From: Atopsyche davidsoni
Taxonomy: Eukaryota; Arthropoda; Insecta; Trichoptera; Hydrobiosidae
Length of the DNA: 64,000 nt
NCBI GenBank assembly: GCA_022113835.1
Contig: JAILWY010000012.1
Location: 3,906,001-3,970,000, forward strand
Direction: 5' to 3'
A program made the position numbers and the translations under genes. The notes beneath the pieces were generated by a model that saw nothing but the letters and a program-made list of their open reading frames with translations, was not told the origin of the DNA and searched no databases. Shown here in pieces: positions 12,437 to 24,000 of this stretch (its first letter is position 1; each line of letters begins with the position of its first letter).

Positions 12437-14900
12437 GTAAGTTATATTTGTTGATTCTGATCTAGTCGAGCGTTCCTCAATATTTGAAGCAATTTTTAAT
12501 ATCCCAAGAACCTTAAACATTATTTCTTAGAATATTTAAACTTCAATTATTTTGCCGTGTACCAACCCACTTGAATATTCTAGCAAACCTTGCTTTCAAA
12601 TGAGCTTATTCGCTTAAGTAGTAAGCCGCACTGAGCTGGGATTATTTGTCCAATATTATACTACGGTACAAATTTATTCAAGAAATTAAATTTTTGGGTT
12701 ATTGGGAGTTGAGGTTAGCACTTAGAGTTTAAGTTTTTTTGGTACCTCCAAGTGAGTGCGCTTAGAGTTATTTACCAAAAAAATCACCCCTTTTAATTTT
12801 TTACTAAGCTCTATTACCAGAATCAACACATCGGATAAATAATAATATCTCGCTGCAGTCGAATAGACCAACAAAACCTGCATGCAATCTTACTTTTAAA
12901 TATCCACGTTTGTTTTAAGAGCATCGACCGTCTTCTTACGACGATGACACATCACATCTGGCTCTTTATTTGGACAGCATCCCATACAGATCTGATACGG
13001 GAATAGCAGACTATCCTTATATTGATTCAGCGAGTACTGCTTCGACTGCTGTAATTTGTATTCATATTATCACAACGAGTCATAGTCTATCATGTAATGT
13101 TTTACCATTTTACCCTTGAAACCCTTGAAATCATTACAATCATTTCTACAGTGGAGCTTTGGGCGTCCCATGTGCCTGGCCCACTGAATATAAACCTGAA
13201 AACTATGAACTAATATAACCACCCAACTACTTTACACAAAAACCACTGTTGTTTCATAGGCTAAACGTAGATGCATGCATAATTTTTTATTGCTATTATG
13301 TTTTCAATATAATTATATCTTATTTTTCTGATTTAAATTCATTTCTATTCATTGTTTATACATATTATTTTCTACACGTTGTATGTTCTTTTATCATTAC
13401 TTTTTCATCTTTTTGTGTCTCAAAATATTTATTTTTTACATTTACATATTTTATCTGTATCATAGAAATGAACAACCCTCCATATTTATTGCTTGTAGAA
13501 AATATAATCATTGTATATTGAGAAATATGTACTGCGTAAGAAAATTACAAGTTATATCGTCTACAGTCAACACTGACAGTAAAACTCATACAATTATAAT
13601 AGTCAAAATATCAAACCGACAACTACAAATAGTTTCGGTAATATTTTTAGCCGTTCTGATTTAATGGGTACATTATCACTCGTAGTAATAAATGCACCTG
13701 TTCTCGCAATTAAAATTCTCCTAAAGTTCTCACACGCAATGAATTCACTTTAAAATAAAAACATCTTCATCATGTGATATGATTGCCGAAGAGCGGCGGA
13801 CTGACTCACTATAATTGCTTTGATTTTATTCACCCCAATTATAAGCAAATCGAAGCACTGACGCATTTTACTACACTTCCATGACTATTGATCACAATAA
13901 ATTATAGATCACAAAAAACACACTACTCGTAATTTATTCAAAAAATTTATGATCCTCGTCACTGTTACTTCAGAGTGACTCAAATTTCCGTACAGTACAA
14001 TTAGATATAAATATTTGGTTTTGTTTCAAAATGTATTATTTATAACGGGTAATTTTTATGACTTCACCTGTTGTGGTAGATTTTTTTTTGGTCGTGCTGC
14101 TCGTGTCGGATCGATGTAGTGCTCATTCTGCATTAACAAATCGATGCCATTAATCTCGGTCTTGAGCTGTATTAGTTCTTTACTTTAGTTTGCTCAGTTC
14201 TCATCGATAATTCGACTTCCCAATCTCGCCGGAAACCGTCCTCGTACGTTCACGCTACCAATCGGAGACATCGGCAAACATGCTCAGCGAAGGGTGAACT
14301 AAAATAATTATAGAATTAGACACACAAGAGAATGCGGTTGAGTCGAAATACGCAAAGACGTAATATGGTAATTTATGGAGGTTTACGCGTGCAATTTACA
14401 TATTAGTATTCGTGTAAGTTTTGAAATTATATGAAATATAGGACGCTTTCGACCTGGATACATACATATATATTTTTTTAGTTTGAATAAGCTTTATACC
14501 GCTTCAACAAAATCTAAAGTTATTTTTATCCTAAATCAAAAAAAAATACATCTCACTGTCGCGAATATCTCATCAAATATACACTGTACTGTCGCTAATT
14601 TATTAAAAACACCGAAGACAACGAAGAACCTAAATAAATCTACCCACTTAAGCGAGAATATGCTGCTGTCTCAGTCTTTTGCACAAAATGCTCCTCGAAA
14701 ATTGGCGACACACCAAGAAACCCTGTAAGTCTTTCCGTTCGCATGTCCTAATCCAGGATTGAATCTACAATCTTATCACCAGCCATAGAATTTAAAATAT
14801 GTACGCCCCAACGAAATTCACATGTATTTTTAGGAAATATACTTTTCGGCCACAAACAAGTATGGCTTACAAAAAGGACGCCACTAATAAAGGTTTTAAA
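12437..14900. other. A+T-rich stretch, no gene recognised
   Basis: Holds overlapping, T-rich ORFs of about 90 codons near 13250-13660 that are rich in Phe, Tyr and Ile, as expected from T-rich sequence. No domain is seen. Confidence 0.5.
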
Positions 14901-14930
14901 TTTTATATGATTAAATTTCACACGCGTGCG

Positions 14931-14970
14931 TATAAATAGAGGTCTTCTATCCAAACGTAACTCTATTGCC
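14931..14970 (+). promoter_or_regulatory. Weak TATA-box promoter candidate
   Basis: TATAAATAGAGG starts at 14931, just after a small CpG-containing run (ACGCGTGCG). A possible initiator (CTCTATTG) lies about 34 bp downstream. In DNA this A+T-rich TATA-like strings are frequent, so only the G+C-bordered context makes it worth noting. No ORF is attached. Confidence 0.22.
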
Positions 14971-16170
14971 TGCTATCGACCGACTAACCGCGGAATCAGG
15001 TAATCTAATTCCAACATAATATATATTTTTATTGTTTTATTTTCTGGTATCAGCGCATTGTTTGGCTAGCGTGGTGAAAAAACAACTGGGTCAAACTTAA
15101 GGGAGAACTACCAAAGAATTTTTATCGACGGTATAAAGCAATAAAGATTTGAATTAGCACACTCGGAAATTTTAATGAAAATTGTTATACCATTGGCAAT
15201 ATATTTTATGACCCTGTTAATACAATTGTCGAATATATTGACATTGTTTCAAACATGCATGCTTTTCTGCTTATTTATTACAAAATATATTTTTTGCGAT
15301 TTTCTTGAGTTTGATTTTATATAAATTAAAATGGTGATTTTAAAGTTCTGTTATAATTTCTGTTTTAAGCAATCATCAGAAATGCTATTCTGGGCGGGTT
15401 GCCTAAAGATACTGCCAATCAGTTTTATCCGCTGTAACATCCAGTTCATTCCTCCCAGTGCTCTAGAGCTAGTATTTTACAAAATAGCAATTCGGTAACC
15501 TCGATTTCAATCAATCGGTGTATCAAATGAATAGCATTGAATCTAAAATCAATGTAGTCATTTTAAAACAAACACCACATTGATTAACAATATAAAAATT
15601 TACTTATTGATGGTTTTGTCCATTGTATCAAAACTAAACTCTGATATAGAATTAAATAAATATCCAATACAGAATAATTTTAAATTATACGTAGTATTAT
15701 ATTTGGCTTGCTTATTAAAAGCACAAAGAAATTTGTAATACAAGCAAAGTTTTGTCATGGTGTAGTTTGTTAAACATTCCTTGTTACAGAGTCCAAATCA
15801 TGAACGAAACACGCATTATTAAAACTAATTTCATAATTTTGTATTTATAAAACAGAAAAAAAAAACACTATCGAATTCTTTACAAGCATAACTAAAAATT
15901 CAATACACTTAATGACTCATATTACATTTTTCGCATAAAAGTCTCATTTGGAGCCAAATTTCCACAACCCGCGTAGGAAAGATATGTTACTTGTTGTATT
16001 CATATTTTTTTTGATTTCGACGTTACAATCTTGGTACTGGAGGCATTTGCAGGAATCCCCGAAAATAGCAAAAAAAAAAAAAAATGGCTGCCAAAACCTA
16101 CGAACATATTCATGCAACGAAATTCTATAGATTATATTTTAAAATTTGAATAATTTAAAAAAATGGCTAG
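14971..16170. other. A+T-rich stretch, no gene recognised
   Basis: Contains an A-run at about 16070-16084. No coding or transposon features seen. Confidence 0.5.
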
Positions 16171-16395
16171 AACTGGTTCTGCTGCTCGTGCACCTGCCGA
16201 AGGGTCCGAGAGCACCGAGCGGCGGCCTTGCCTTGAGTAGAAGCCGGGCTTGCGTCACACTGCTCGTGATCGATAACGGTTGTGCACTCGGCAGCCGGGC
16301 CCCGAGTTCCGGGAACTCGCCGGTGTCAACGGAGAGAGCCCCACCTGGAGGAGCTGGCTCTCATGCCGAAGACATGCATCACGGTTTTTCTGAAA
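16171..16395. other. GC-rich block of unknown origin beside the Tigger-like element
   Basis: About 220 bp of strongly GC/CpG-rich sequence, in contrast to the A+T-rich neighbours. It is open in one plus-strand frame (16146-16430, 94 codons), but the translation is rich in Ala, Gly, Ser and Pro without a recognisable domain and crosses into the adjacent transposon. It may be a remnant of another mobile element, a captured gene fragment or a conserved non-coding element. Confidence 0.4.
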
Positions 16396-16424
16396 TTGTT
16401 ACCTGTACAGCTATATGTACTATA

Positions 16425-16967
16425 CAGTAATACCCAGCTTTACGCGACCCCGTTATGCGCGGTTTCACTATTACGCGAATTTCTCATTTTAAGAATGTGT
16501 ATGAACATAATGTAGTCATTGACTTCTATTAACAATTAACACTAGATTGCCCAAGATTTTATGTATACCTATATTGCCCAAAAGCAGTCAAAATGACTGC
16601 TTTGTGAAAGAATAACTAATGTGTAAAGAAATTTGTTTAAAATTATTTTTTTATATTTTTATATTATTTACAGTTATATAAGTAAATATTAAAAATAAAA
16701 AAAATTTACTTCACTTGGTAAAAATTAATTTATGCATTATTATTTGTACATTTGTACATCACCTATTTTATACGAACGCAAAAGAAACGCTACCCAAAAC
16801 ACAATAGATGTATTTTTCAGTAAAAATAACATGTAATACTGCATAAAAAGCTCTTAGAATTAAATTCGTATTTTCGTTTCGTTTTATCGTTAACCCCGGT
16901 ATACGCGAATTTCAATTAAAGCGATTTTTTCCGGAACGTATCCCTCGCGTAAAGCGGGGTATTACTG
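16425..16967. mobile_element. Non-autonomous pogo/Tigger-like DNA transposon
   Basis: The 543-bp element begins CAGTAATACCCAGCTTTACG and ends with its imperfect inverse (right end read outward: CAGTAATACCCCGCTTTACG), flanked on both sides by TA (16423-16424 and 16968-16969). The inverted similarity continues inward through TTCGCGTA-type motifs. TIRs of this form and TA target duplication are typical of the Tigger/pogo branch of Tc1/mariner. No transposase ORF remains. The middle (about 16533-16900) is A+T-rich and may hold a second insertion, since TTAACACTAGA, which resembles a piggyBac-type terminus, starts near 16536. Confidence 0.85.
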
Positions 16968-16969
16968 TA

Positions 16970-19900
16970 TATTGTATATGCTTGGGTTTTGATTGTAAGT
17001 TCAAGAAGACATGTTACCAAAATATTTAAGCAAAAAATATTAATTTATTCATCAAATAATCACCTTCTACTTCATTTCCAAGATACATCATGGGTTTAAA
17101 ACAATGATTTCGCAATCGGTAGGAATTTTACTGTACTTTTAAACAATCACTTCAAAGCATTATTTGGATGTTTATTTCGATTTATTAAAAATCTATTTAA
17201 TCTAAAAAAACGTACCCATGCGTATTAATTTTATTATACTATGCGTGCTCTCATATTGTTTTAAGTTTGAATAAAAAAATTGACTAACAAATAATGATAA
17301 CACTGGAAACATTAAATACAAATCGCAAATTGTTGAATGCTTATCGTATTTATAAAAGTTCATAAGTCTGTTTTAAATTTCAATGTGAATTTACTTTAAA
17401 AACGCTATCACTGTCAAATCAAAAAAAATGTTTTAATAATAAAATCACTAGCTCTAAATTAAACTGGGCACAGTGCTTATATTTAGGAAATAAACATTAA
17501 TCACAACAACAAAGTATCCGTGTTAAAAATTATAAGAACAGTGGAGAGTACATCATTTTAACTGAAAATATTATACATATATAGTATATGCATTCTTTTC
17601 GTAGGTGTGGTTTAAGCACAAAATAACCCACTCACACACTTTTGTAGGTACTTTACAGTTATACTAAAATGATTCTAAGCCAAATATCAGACTTCTCTTT
17701 GGGCTGAAACTTATTTTTCAACTACTCGAAGTTACTGAAATGCAGTAACTCTCAGAGCTCACAATACATCATTCAATAAAAAGCTCCGCGTCGGGAAAAA
17801 TGGTGCCGAATCCAGAACTTGGGTTTTATTTTTAAAAATCCCCGATGACGGGCTGGTCGAAAACAGTAATTTATTATTGCGTGTGGCTGTTCGCCAGATC
17901 AAAGACCGCGCCTCCGATGGACTCCTACCAGTTACATAGCAGAATAGATTCACGATCGAAATCATTCAACGCTCTCGGATTTATTTTAAATACCACGTGA
18001 AGTCATCTAATTGAGGCGTGATTTGATTCATGCCGCATTAAAATTATAATGTACGATGTTGGATATCAAAATAGATCCGCTTTGCGTATACACTGTGTGT
18101 GTGTGTTTGAAGCTCTGTGTAAATATATACGCGTGAGTGACAACAACAAAAACACTCTAACGTTTTCGGCGCTGTATTTTATTTGGATTTTTCGTCGTAA
18201 AATGCGATATATCGGTTTGTATTATTATGATATAAGATCCTGCTTTTTATGGGGCTTAAAGTTCTGGTATTTATATGAAAGGTTCTGCTCCATTAAAAAG
18301 TTAGGAGGGACATCAATTCCTGATGATATATTTCTTGGCGCCGCGCCATGTCTCTCCGCTCCGAATATTTTTCTAGAGAATCTTGGCCGGAGACTGTCCC
18401 TGGAAGCGAATTCCTCGTCCATTGATTGGTCACACTGGCCGGTTACGCAATGGCCACAACCGAGCGAAGGTGAATCTGTAACGAAAAACATCAAACCTGT
18501 CGAGTCGTTGCCCTTTTACAACCGTTATAACATTTTTTTTATGCACTTATAAACTGTATCATAAACGAAGATCGTCAAAATAATAGTGCAACCTCGTGAA
18601 TAGAAGATAGACAGCGCGTGATATTTACAAGTTAACCTTTCAGCCTTCGTAGATTTTTTTTTTGTAAATATTAGAAATTTATTTTTGATTCGAGGCATCA
18701 CTGTTAGATGGGAATATTTTATCCATTGAATATTCTGCCTATAAAGTGGGCTTCTATTGTTTAGAGTGATGATAAATGGATTATGATAATGAAGCGTCTT
18801 TATTTTACTTTTCGTTTCAGCAAAATGATAAATTAGTTTGAATTTATGACATCCGTATTTTGAGTACGGTTGGTTTGTTTTCTATAGCTTTTGCTCCGAG
18901 ACTAGTAAAAATTACCGTTTTTAAAATCGTGTTACTTTCAGTACTGTAATGTTTTTAACAAACTAACTGTAAAAAAAAAAACCAAGTATTAATTTACCAA
19001 AGAATTCGCAAAAATACACATCAAATTTGTAACATAATTATCAGTAGAATATATTGGCATGTTGCAAATTTAAGAAGTAAACAAACATAAAATATATTCA
19101 AATATTTTTTTAAATGTTTTATATTATCGAAACTCAAAATAAATTGCAATCATAAATTTAAAAAATATTCACTTATCTTAATTTACTTCCACTTTTATAA
19201 AGTATTTATTGGCATAATGTTTGTATGGACCGCACGCCAGTGGTAAACACTTTTGTATTTTGCACGATGCATTTCAATCTTCTCCGATTTCATTGTTAAC
19301 ATATCTAGATTGAAACCAAAAGTTTATTTTGTTCTACATTTTTACTGATAAATAACATTTCTCGGATTTTATGAAGCGGCCAGGCAAACTCCTACAATAT
19401 TAGTCACGATTTGCAAGAACGTGACGAAGAAAAACTCACACTCATCCATCAATAATCTACTCCAGTTACTACCTATTGAGAAACATCCACTTAAAAATAG
19501 TAACATCATTTTGAAATATTTGCTACGTAAATAGTAGATTTAAAAACTCATCCTTTTAAATTGTATTAGTAAAATAATATATTTTATTTTATTATTTTCT
19601 ATAGTCACGAAGAATATTATCGGAAAAACCTTGGGTCTTATGCAGCTTAGCACCCAAGAAATTACAAAAGCACTGAGTTTTTTGTTGTTGTTGTTTAAGT
19701 AGGTATGCGTTGCTTTTCATTTAAACATACTTTATTTATTAGACACCTAATAACTATTTAATGTTATTCCTAACGTCTACTCTAAGTCTTCTAATGCCGA
19801 CAAAAAATATAGCTTTTGATTACAAAACATATGCGATTTAATTAAGTGCCCGTGTTCATTCAATGAAACTTTACCGTACCAACCTGCGCTCGCACACTGT

Positions 19901-20003
19901 GCTCATTGAGAATCCCTATTAGTTCCGATTCATTACGCGATGTAAGTGAAAAATTACCGAATCGGATTATATCACAGCCCGAGCATAGGGTCTAACTACT
20001 TTC
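16970..20003. other. A+T-rich stretch with a longer unrecognised ORF
   Basis: The longest ATG-initiated ORF of the window lies here (18049-18552, 167 codons, plus strand), partly overlapped by a minus-strand ORF at 18225-18494. The first two thirds is Tyr-, Phe- and Ile-rich and the last third comes from a GC-richer patch at 18330-18480. No domain, signal peptide or splice context is seen, so I treat it as chance. A TG-rich run sits near 18091-18105. Confidence 0.45.
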
Positions 20004-20414
20004 TCAATGTATTTTATTTCTACGCTGGTAAGCATCGTGAGAAAATAGCGCGTGGGCAGACGTCCGTACGTCTGCCTTGCGAGTGAAAAATAATAACGCA
20101 GGCTTCGGCCTCTTTATAAGTTCGCTAACAAGTCCGCGTTGAACTCTAGCGGGTCTAGTTTCGGTCGGTCCCACTTCTAGAATCCGGGAGCGACCGCAGA
20201 GATTCGGGTCTACATAATGGAGCAGGGGTCTCAAACGAGTGCTGCGCCCCGGGCCCCGAAAAGGTAACATCCTGCTCCGGAGCCTCCGGCAGGTACTACT
20301 GTGCGGCGGCTGTCGACTCGAACTTAAATAAATAAAGCTTCGATATAATGCTGTTTTAGGGGTCCCCGTTATTGGGGTGAGTGAGATGTTAGGACTTAGG
20401 AATGCATCATTCAA
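20004..20414. other. GC-rich block with a possible hAT-type terminus
   Basis: This block is GC-rich for about 250 bp. CAGGGGTCTCAAACG at 20223-20237 resembles a hAT left terminus followed by a typical GC-rich subterminal run, but I found no partner end or 8-bp duplication. A short perfect hairpin with arms GCAGACG/CGTCTGC lies near 20056-20075. The 136-codon minus-strand ORF over the block is Arg/Pro/Ser-rich without a domain and is probably not coding. Confidence 0.35.
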
Positions 20415-20776
20415 TTATAGGCTATTGTTGAGGTTAAGGGTACGTTTCGGGATATTGCTATTGACAGGATTCTAGAATTCCCGTGAAATTCCGCAATGTA
20501 AGATATTTAATTATCAATGGATTGATGTGATCGCCTGAAGCAATATTACAACCCTGTCTGGATAATTTCTACCATGATTGCTTTTATTAAAGCACAAATG
20601 ACGCAGGCATCCACACCACTGTCTCCTACATGTATGTTTGTCACGTGATTTGTATTATATTATAATAATAATGATTTTCATTAATGCTATATTTTTTAAA
20701 CAAGAATTCATTTGCCTCGCATACATGACTTCTTAAAAATATTAAGATTCTCGACACTCCTTAAGATTTTTTGCGA

Positions 20777-21081
20777 TTTTTCCACGTTTTATTTTAAATG
20801 TGACTAGTTTCACCAACATGTTTTATTGACATTTTCAAACAAAGTGAGGATTTGTTAAATATAAGCAAGCAAGTGAAAAATCATTAGGAGAGAGAAAGTA
20901 CATTTAAATCATCCCTGGCAATAATTGTCTCTCTCACTATCTCTAACAATCAATACTTCTCTCCCTATCAATTTGTCACTTGCTTGCTTATAATTAACAA
21001 ATATTCACTGTGTTTGCGAAACTTCCAACAGCATAGATTTGCGAAATTGGTCACATTAAAAACAAAATGTGGATAAAATAA
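20777..21081. mobile_element. Foldback (long inverted repeat) MITE
   Basis: Two arms of about 110 bp are imperfect inverse copies. The left arm (20777-20878) ends in AAGCAAGCAAGTG, and the right arm starts with the inverse CACTTGCTTGCTT near 20977 and runs to 21081. Shared blocks occur in order: a CCAC-TTTTA outer block, AATGTGAC, a CAAA-rich block, then TTTGTTAA-TATAAGCAAGCAAGTG. The loop (about 20879-20975) contains GAGAGAGA/TCTCTCTC runs that could extend the pairing. No target-site duplication could be fixed and no coding sequence remains. Confidence 0.7.
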
Positions 21082-24000
21082 CCAAGTATCTTTTATTAAA
21101 AAAATAATGCATATTTTATGATGCAGTGTTTTGTCTTAGATCGAACTAAAATGTTATGCTAAGTTTAGACTAACAAACATAATTTCTTTAAGGAACGCAT
21201 ATTATAAAAATGCAATTATTGTCGCAAGAATATGAACCAGATAAAAAAACATTTACCAAAATTCAAAACCATTTTTTTAAAGACATTTCATCATAAAAAA
21301 GTTTCTTACTCTTTAATTAGCATTCTTTAAGCCAGTGTAGTGATTCGGCGTCGCAGCGTCTAGTCAAGTAATCGTTTCTCAGACGCTTAAGCAATTACGT
21401 TAATTATCAGGCATACATTATTTTTAAACAACACGAAGGTAGGAGAATATGGCAGCATCGGTCGTTAATCGATTCTGTGTATTTGAACATCATAATTATT
21501 TCCATTTGTTTAATGTGCTCTGCTCGATGTATGCCTCGGTCAGTGAAGAAGATAGCTAAGCGACTGACTGCTTGTGTATTTTTAAAAGCATCGTTTAATT
21601 TTGATTAGCCTTAATAAACTGAAAAGATGATTCATCATATCTCTAGACGTCAATTTAATAATATTGTCTACATTACTTGACGCACTCGATATTTTCGTAC
21701 CGTAGATAAAGCTTGTGGGTAGATAGATATAATAACATCAGCATTCTGAATAAAATATAAAATACCTACAGCTATAGCTGAGGGTTTTCAACATAATATA
21801 TAATTTTCTTGTGCATCTTGTTCAATTTGAAATACAAAGCCGCGACATTTATGCTGCAGTGGAAAATACTTGGAAGGAAAAGCACTTTCTTTACCTTTGG
21901 GAGTGACTTGACTGCATTGCATTTCCCTAATCCCTTGTTGTTGATAGTAATAGTCAAGTTATATTTATATTTTTTACCCTCTACCTTAACTTACTAACTT
22001 ACTTTGACCTATTTTCGTAGAAGGCTGTTGGGCACTTCGCATTAAATATCGGGCCGATTTAATTTACCATTGAATAAGTGCAACCACCCTTGTATAATTA
22101 TATCTTAACATATCGTAAAACAAAAGTTACGTGTTTTAACAGAATCTAATAAATAAATAATACCTCTTTATGTAACTATGGAATGTTTAAATTAAAACCG
22201 TAGTACAAAAAACCTCGTAAATCTATCTGGTAATTTACATATTAAAAACACATTTCTGTGAGCTCGTTTGTTAGGCTCCTCTCGATGCTTCGTCCACATT
22301 TAAATAAAACAAAGATTACCACTGACTTAGTAATGATACCCTTATTATCGTCCGAATGGATTTATTACAATCGCTTAATTAATAGGAATGATATCAGAAC
22401 ACGTGACTGCCCATGCCGTCTACACGCAGCCTCACCTCTCCTATCTCCCACGTGTATCGCAGGCCAGCGCACCTCCCCGAGTGATATCGATTACGATACA
22501 CCTGCACAACTCACTCGCACATGTCTTCTTATAACAGACGCTACACTTCCTGGAACAACCAGAATGTTCTAATTAAACGAAACATGAGCAATCATAATTA
22601 AGATAACTGATGATATTAAACTGTTTGATGTGTGCGCTCAGTTGTAATCTGCAAGAAATTAATTCTTAATATATTCGTATACAACGAGTGCTTCATCATA
22701 TGCGAAAGTAGGCAACTGTCTAAAGTATGATTTATGAAATATCAAAGACGTAAAACACACCTTTTTTAGTGCTTTTTTTTTTCACTGATAGCGGAAACTA
22801 TAAATTCCATACATTAAAATGTCAAATGTAATTTTGGTGTTACTAAAGTCAAGTCCGCGATGGTTTTATGTCATTCCACGTTCAACGTAACCTAATGTAT
22901 TCAAAAAAATATGTTTATCGTTACATTATAATAATATCGACCATGTGTAAGCAAAAGGGCACAAGGCACATTTGCATATTTTGTATCGTTTTATTAGAAT
23001 AATTCACATTTGACCCTAAAAATATTTTTCTACCTTTGAAAATTTCTGTGGCAATCAAAAATTTGTATGTGATTAAATATTTTTTTAATATATTTTTTTA
23101 TTGTTTTGTGTCTTGTTACATACATGAAAAATTGGACGAATACTTAAAATATAATATATATTAAATTACTGCTCTCATTTTACACGAGGAGGCGTATGTG
23201 TCTTGTATAATGTATTCCAATTAGGTTTTCTCGTAAGACAACATATTTTGTGAAATTCTTCTCCGGGATGCCAAGGGGTGAAAAGCTCTCCTGCAAACAC
23301 GACACGGGCTTAATTATTTTGGCCTTTTTGTTTACTTTACCGGTGCGTGTGCGCGCCCGAGCCCAGCGAGGGGGTTCCCTGAGAGAATGCTTCCTAAAAT
23401 AGCCGGACCCTTATAGGTACATTACGCCCTGTATCGATTTTCTTAATCAGTTTAGAATCTTTATATATTTTACAACAGCCCTTCAGCCCATAATAATCTC
23501 GAAGCTTTTTCAGCTCCCTTTTGGACGCCTTTCTAAAGGAATCATTTTATGTGTACATTCTGTAGATAAAACACGTTGACTGCCACGGCGATTTCCAGAA
23601 ATTATATTTTTAAAAACTCTAATTCTAGTGCATAGTTATCATCAAAAAGCAAAATTTTCTGTTCGCGCAAGCCAGCATTGATGTTTTGTTTTGTTACCCC
23701 AGAAGCCATCTATCGATATTAGCACTGATATATTCCGAATTTAATCGTAGCTGCACAAAAATGACAAGTAAACAAGAACGAGATAACTCGTAGTTGGTCA
23801 ACGTGTTAAATAAAAAAAAAAAAAAAAAAAACAACTCAAACCATCAATGTTAAAAAAACGGTACATATTTAAGCAAAATTAATATGCATTGACATGTTCC
23901 AAATAAGCTTGAAATTTGTAAAAAATATCCGAATAATAAATTAATAGTTTATTATAGAAGTATTTTATTCTTAATCACTCTATAAATAACAAGTACAATA

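Noticed and set aside
18049..18552. 167-codon ORF, the longest in the window
   Set aside because: No domain or start context. It overlaps an opposite-strand ORF, its first part is simply A+T-driven Tyr/Phe/Ile-rich sequence and its last part crosses a GC-richer patch with few stops. No splice sites fit it as an exon.
19965..19990. TATCACAGCC, matching the miR-2/13 family seed
   Set aside because: The 3' part does not match the family and the upstream sequence does not fold into a miRNA hairpin with it.
20004..20414. 136-codon minus-strand ORF
   Set aside because: Arg/Pro/Ser-rich low-complexity translation over a GC-rich block with a hAT-like tip; no domain recognised.
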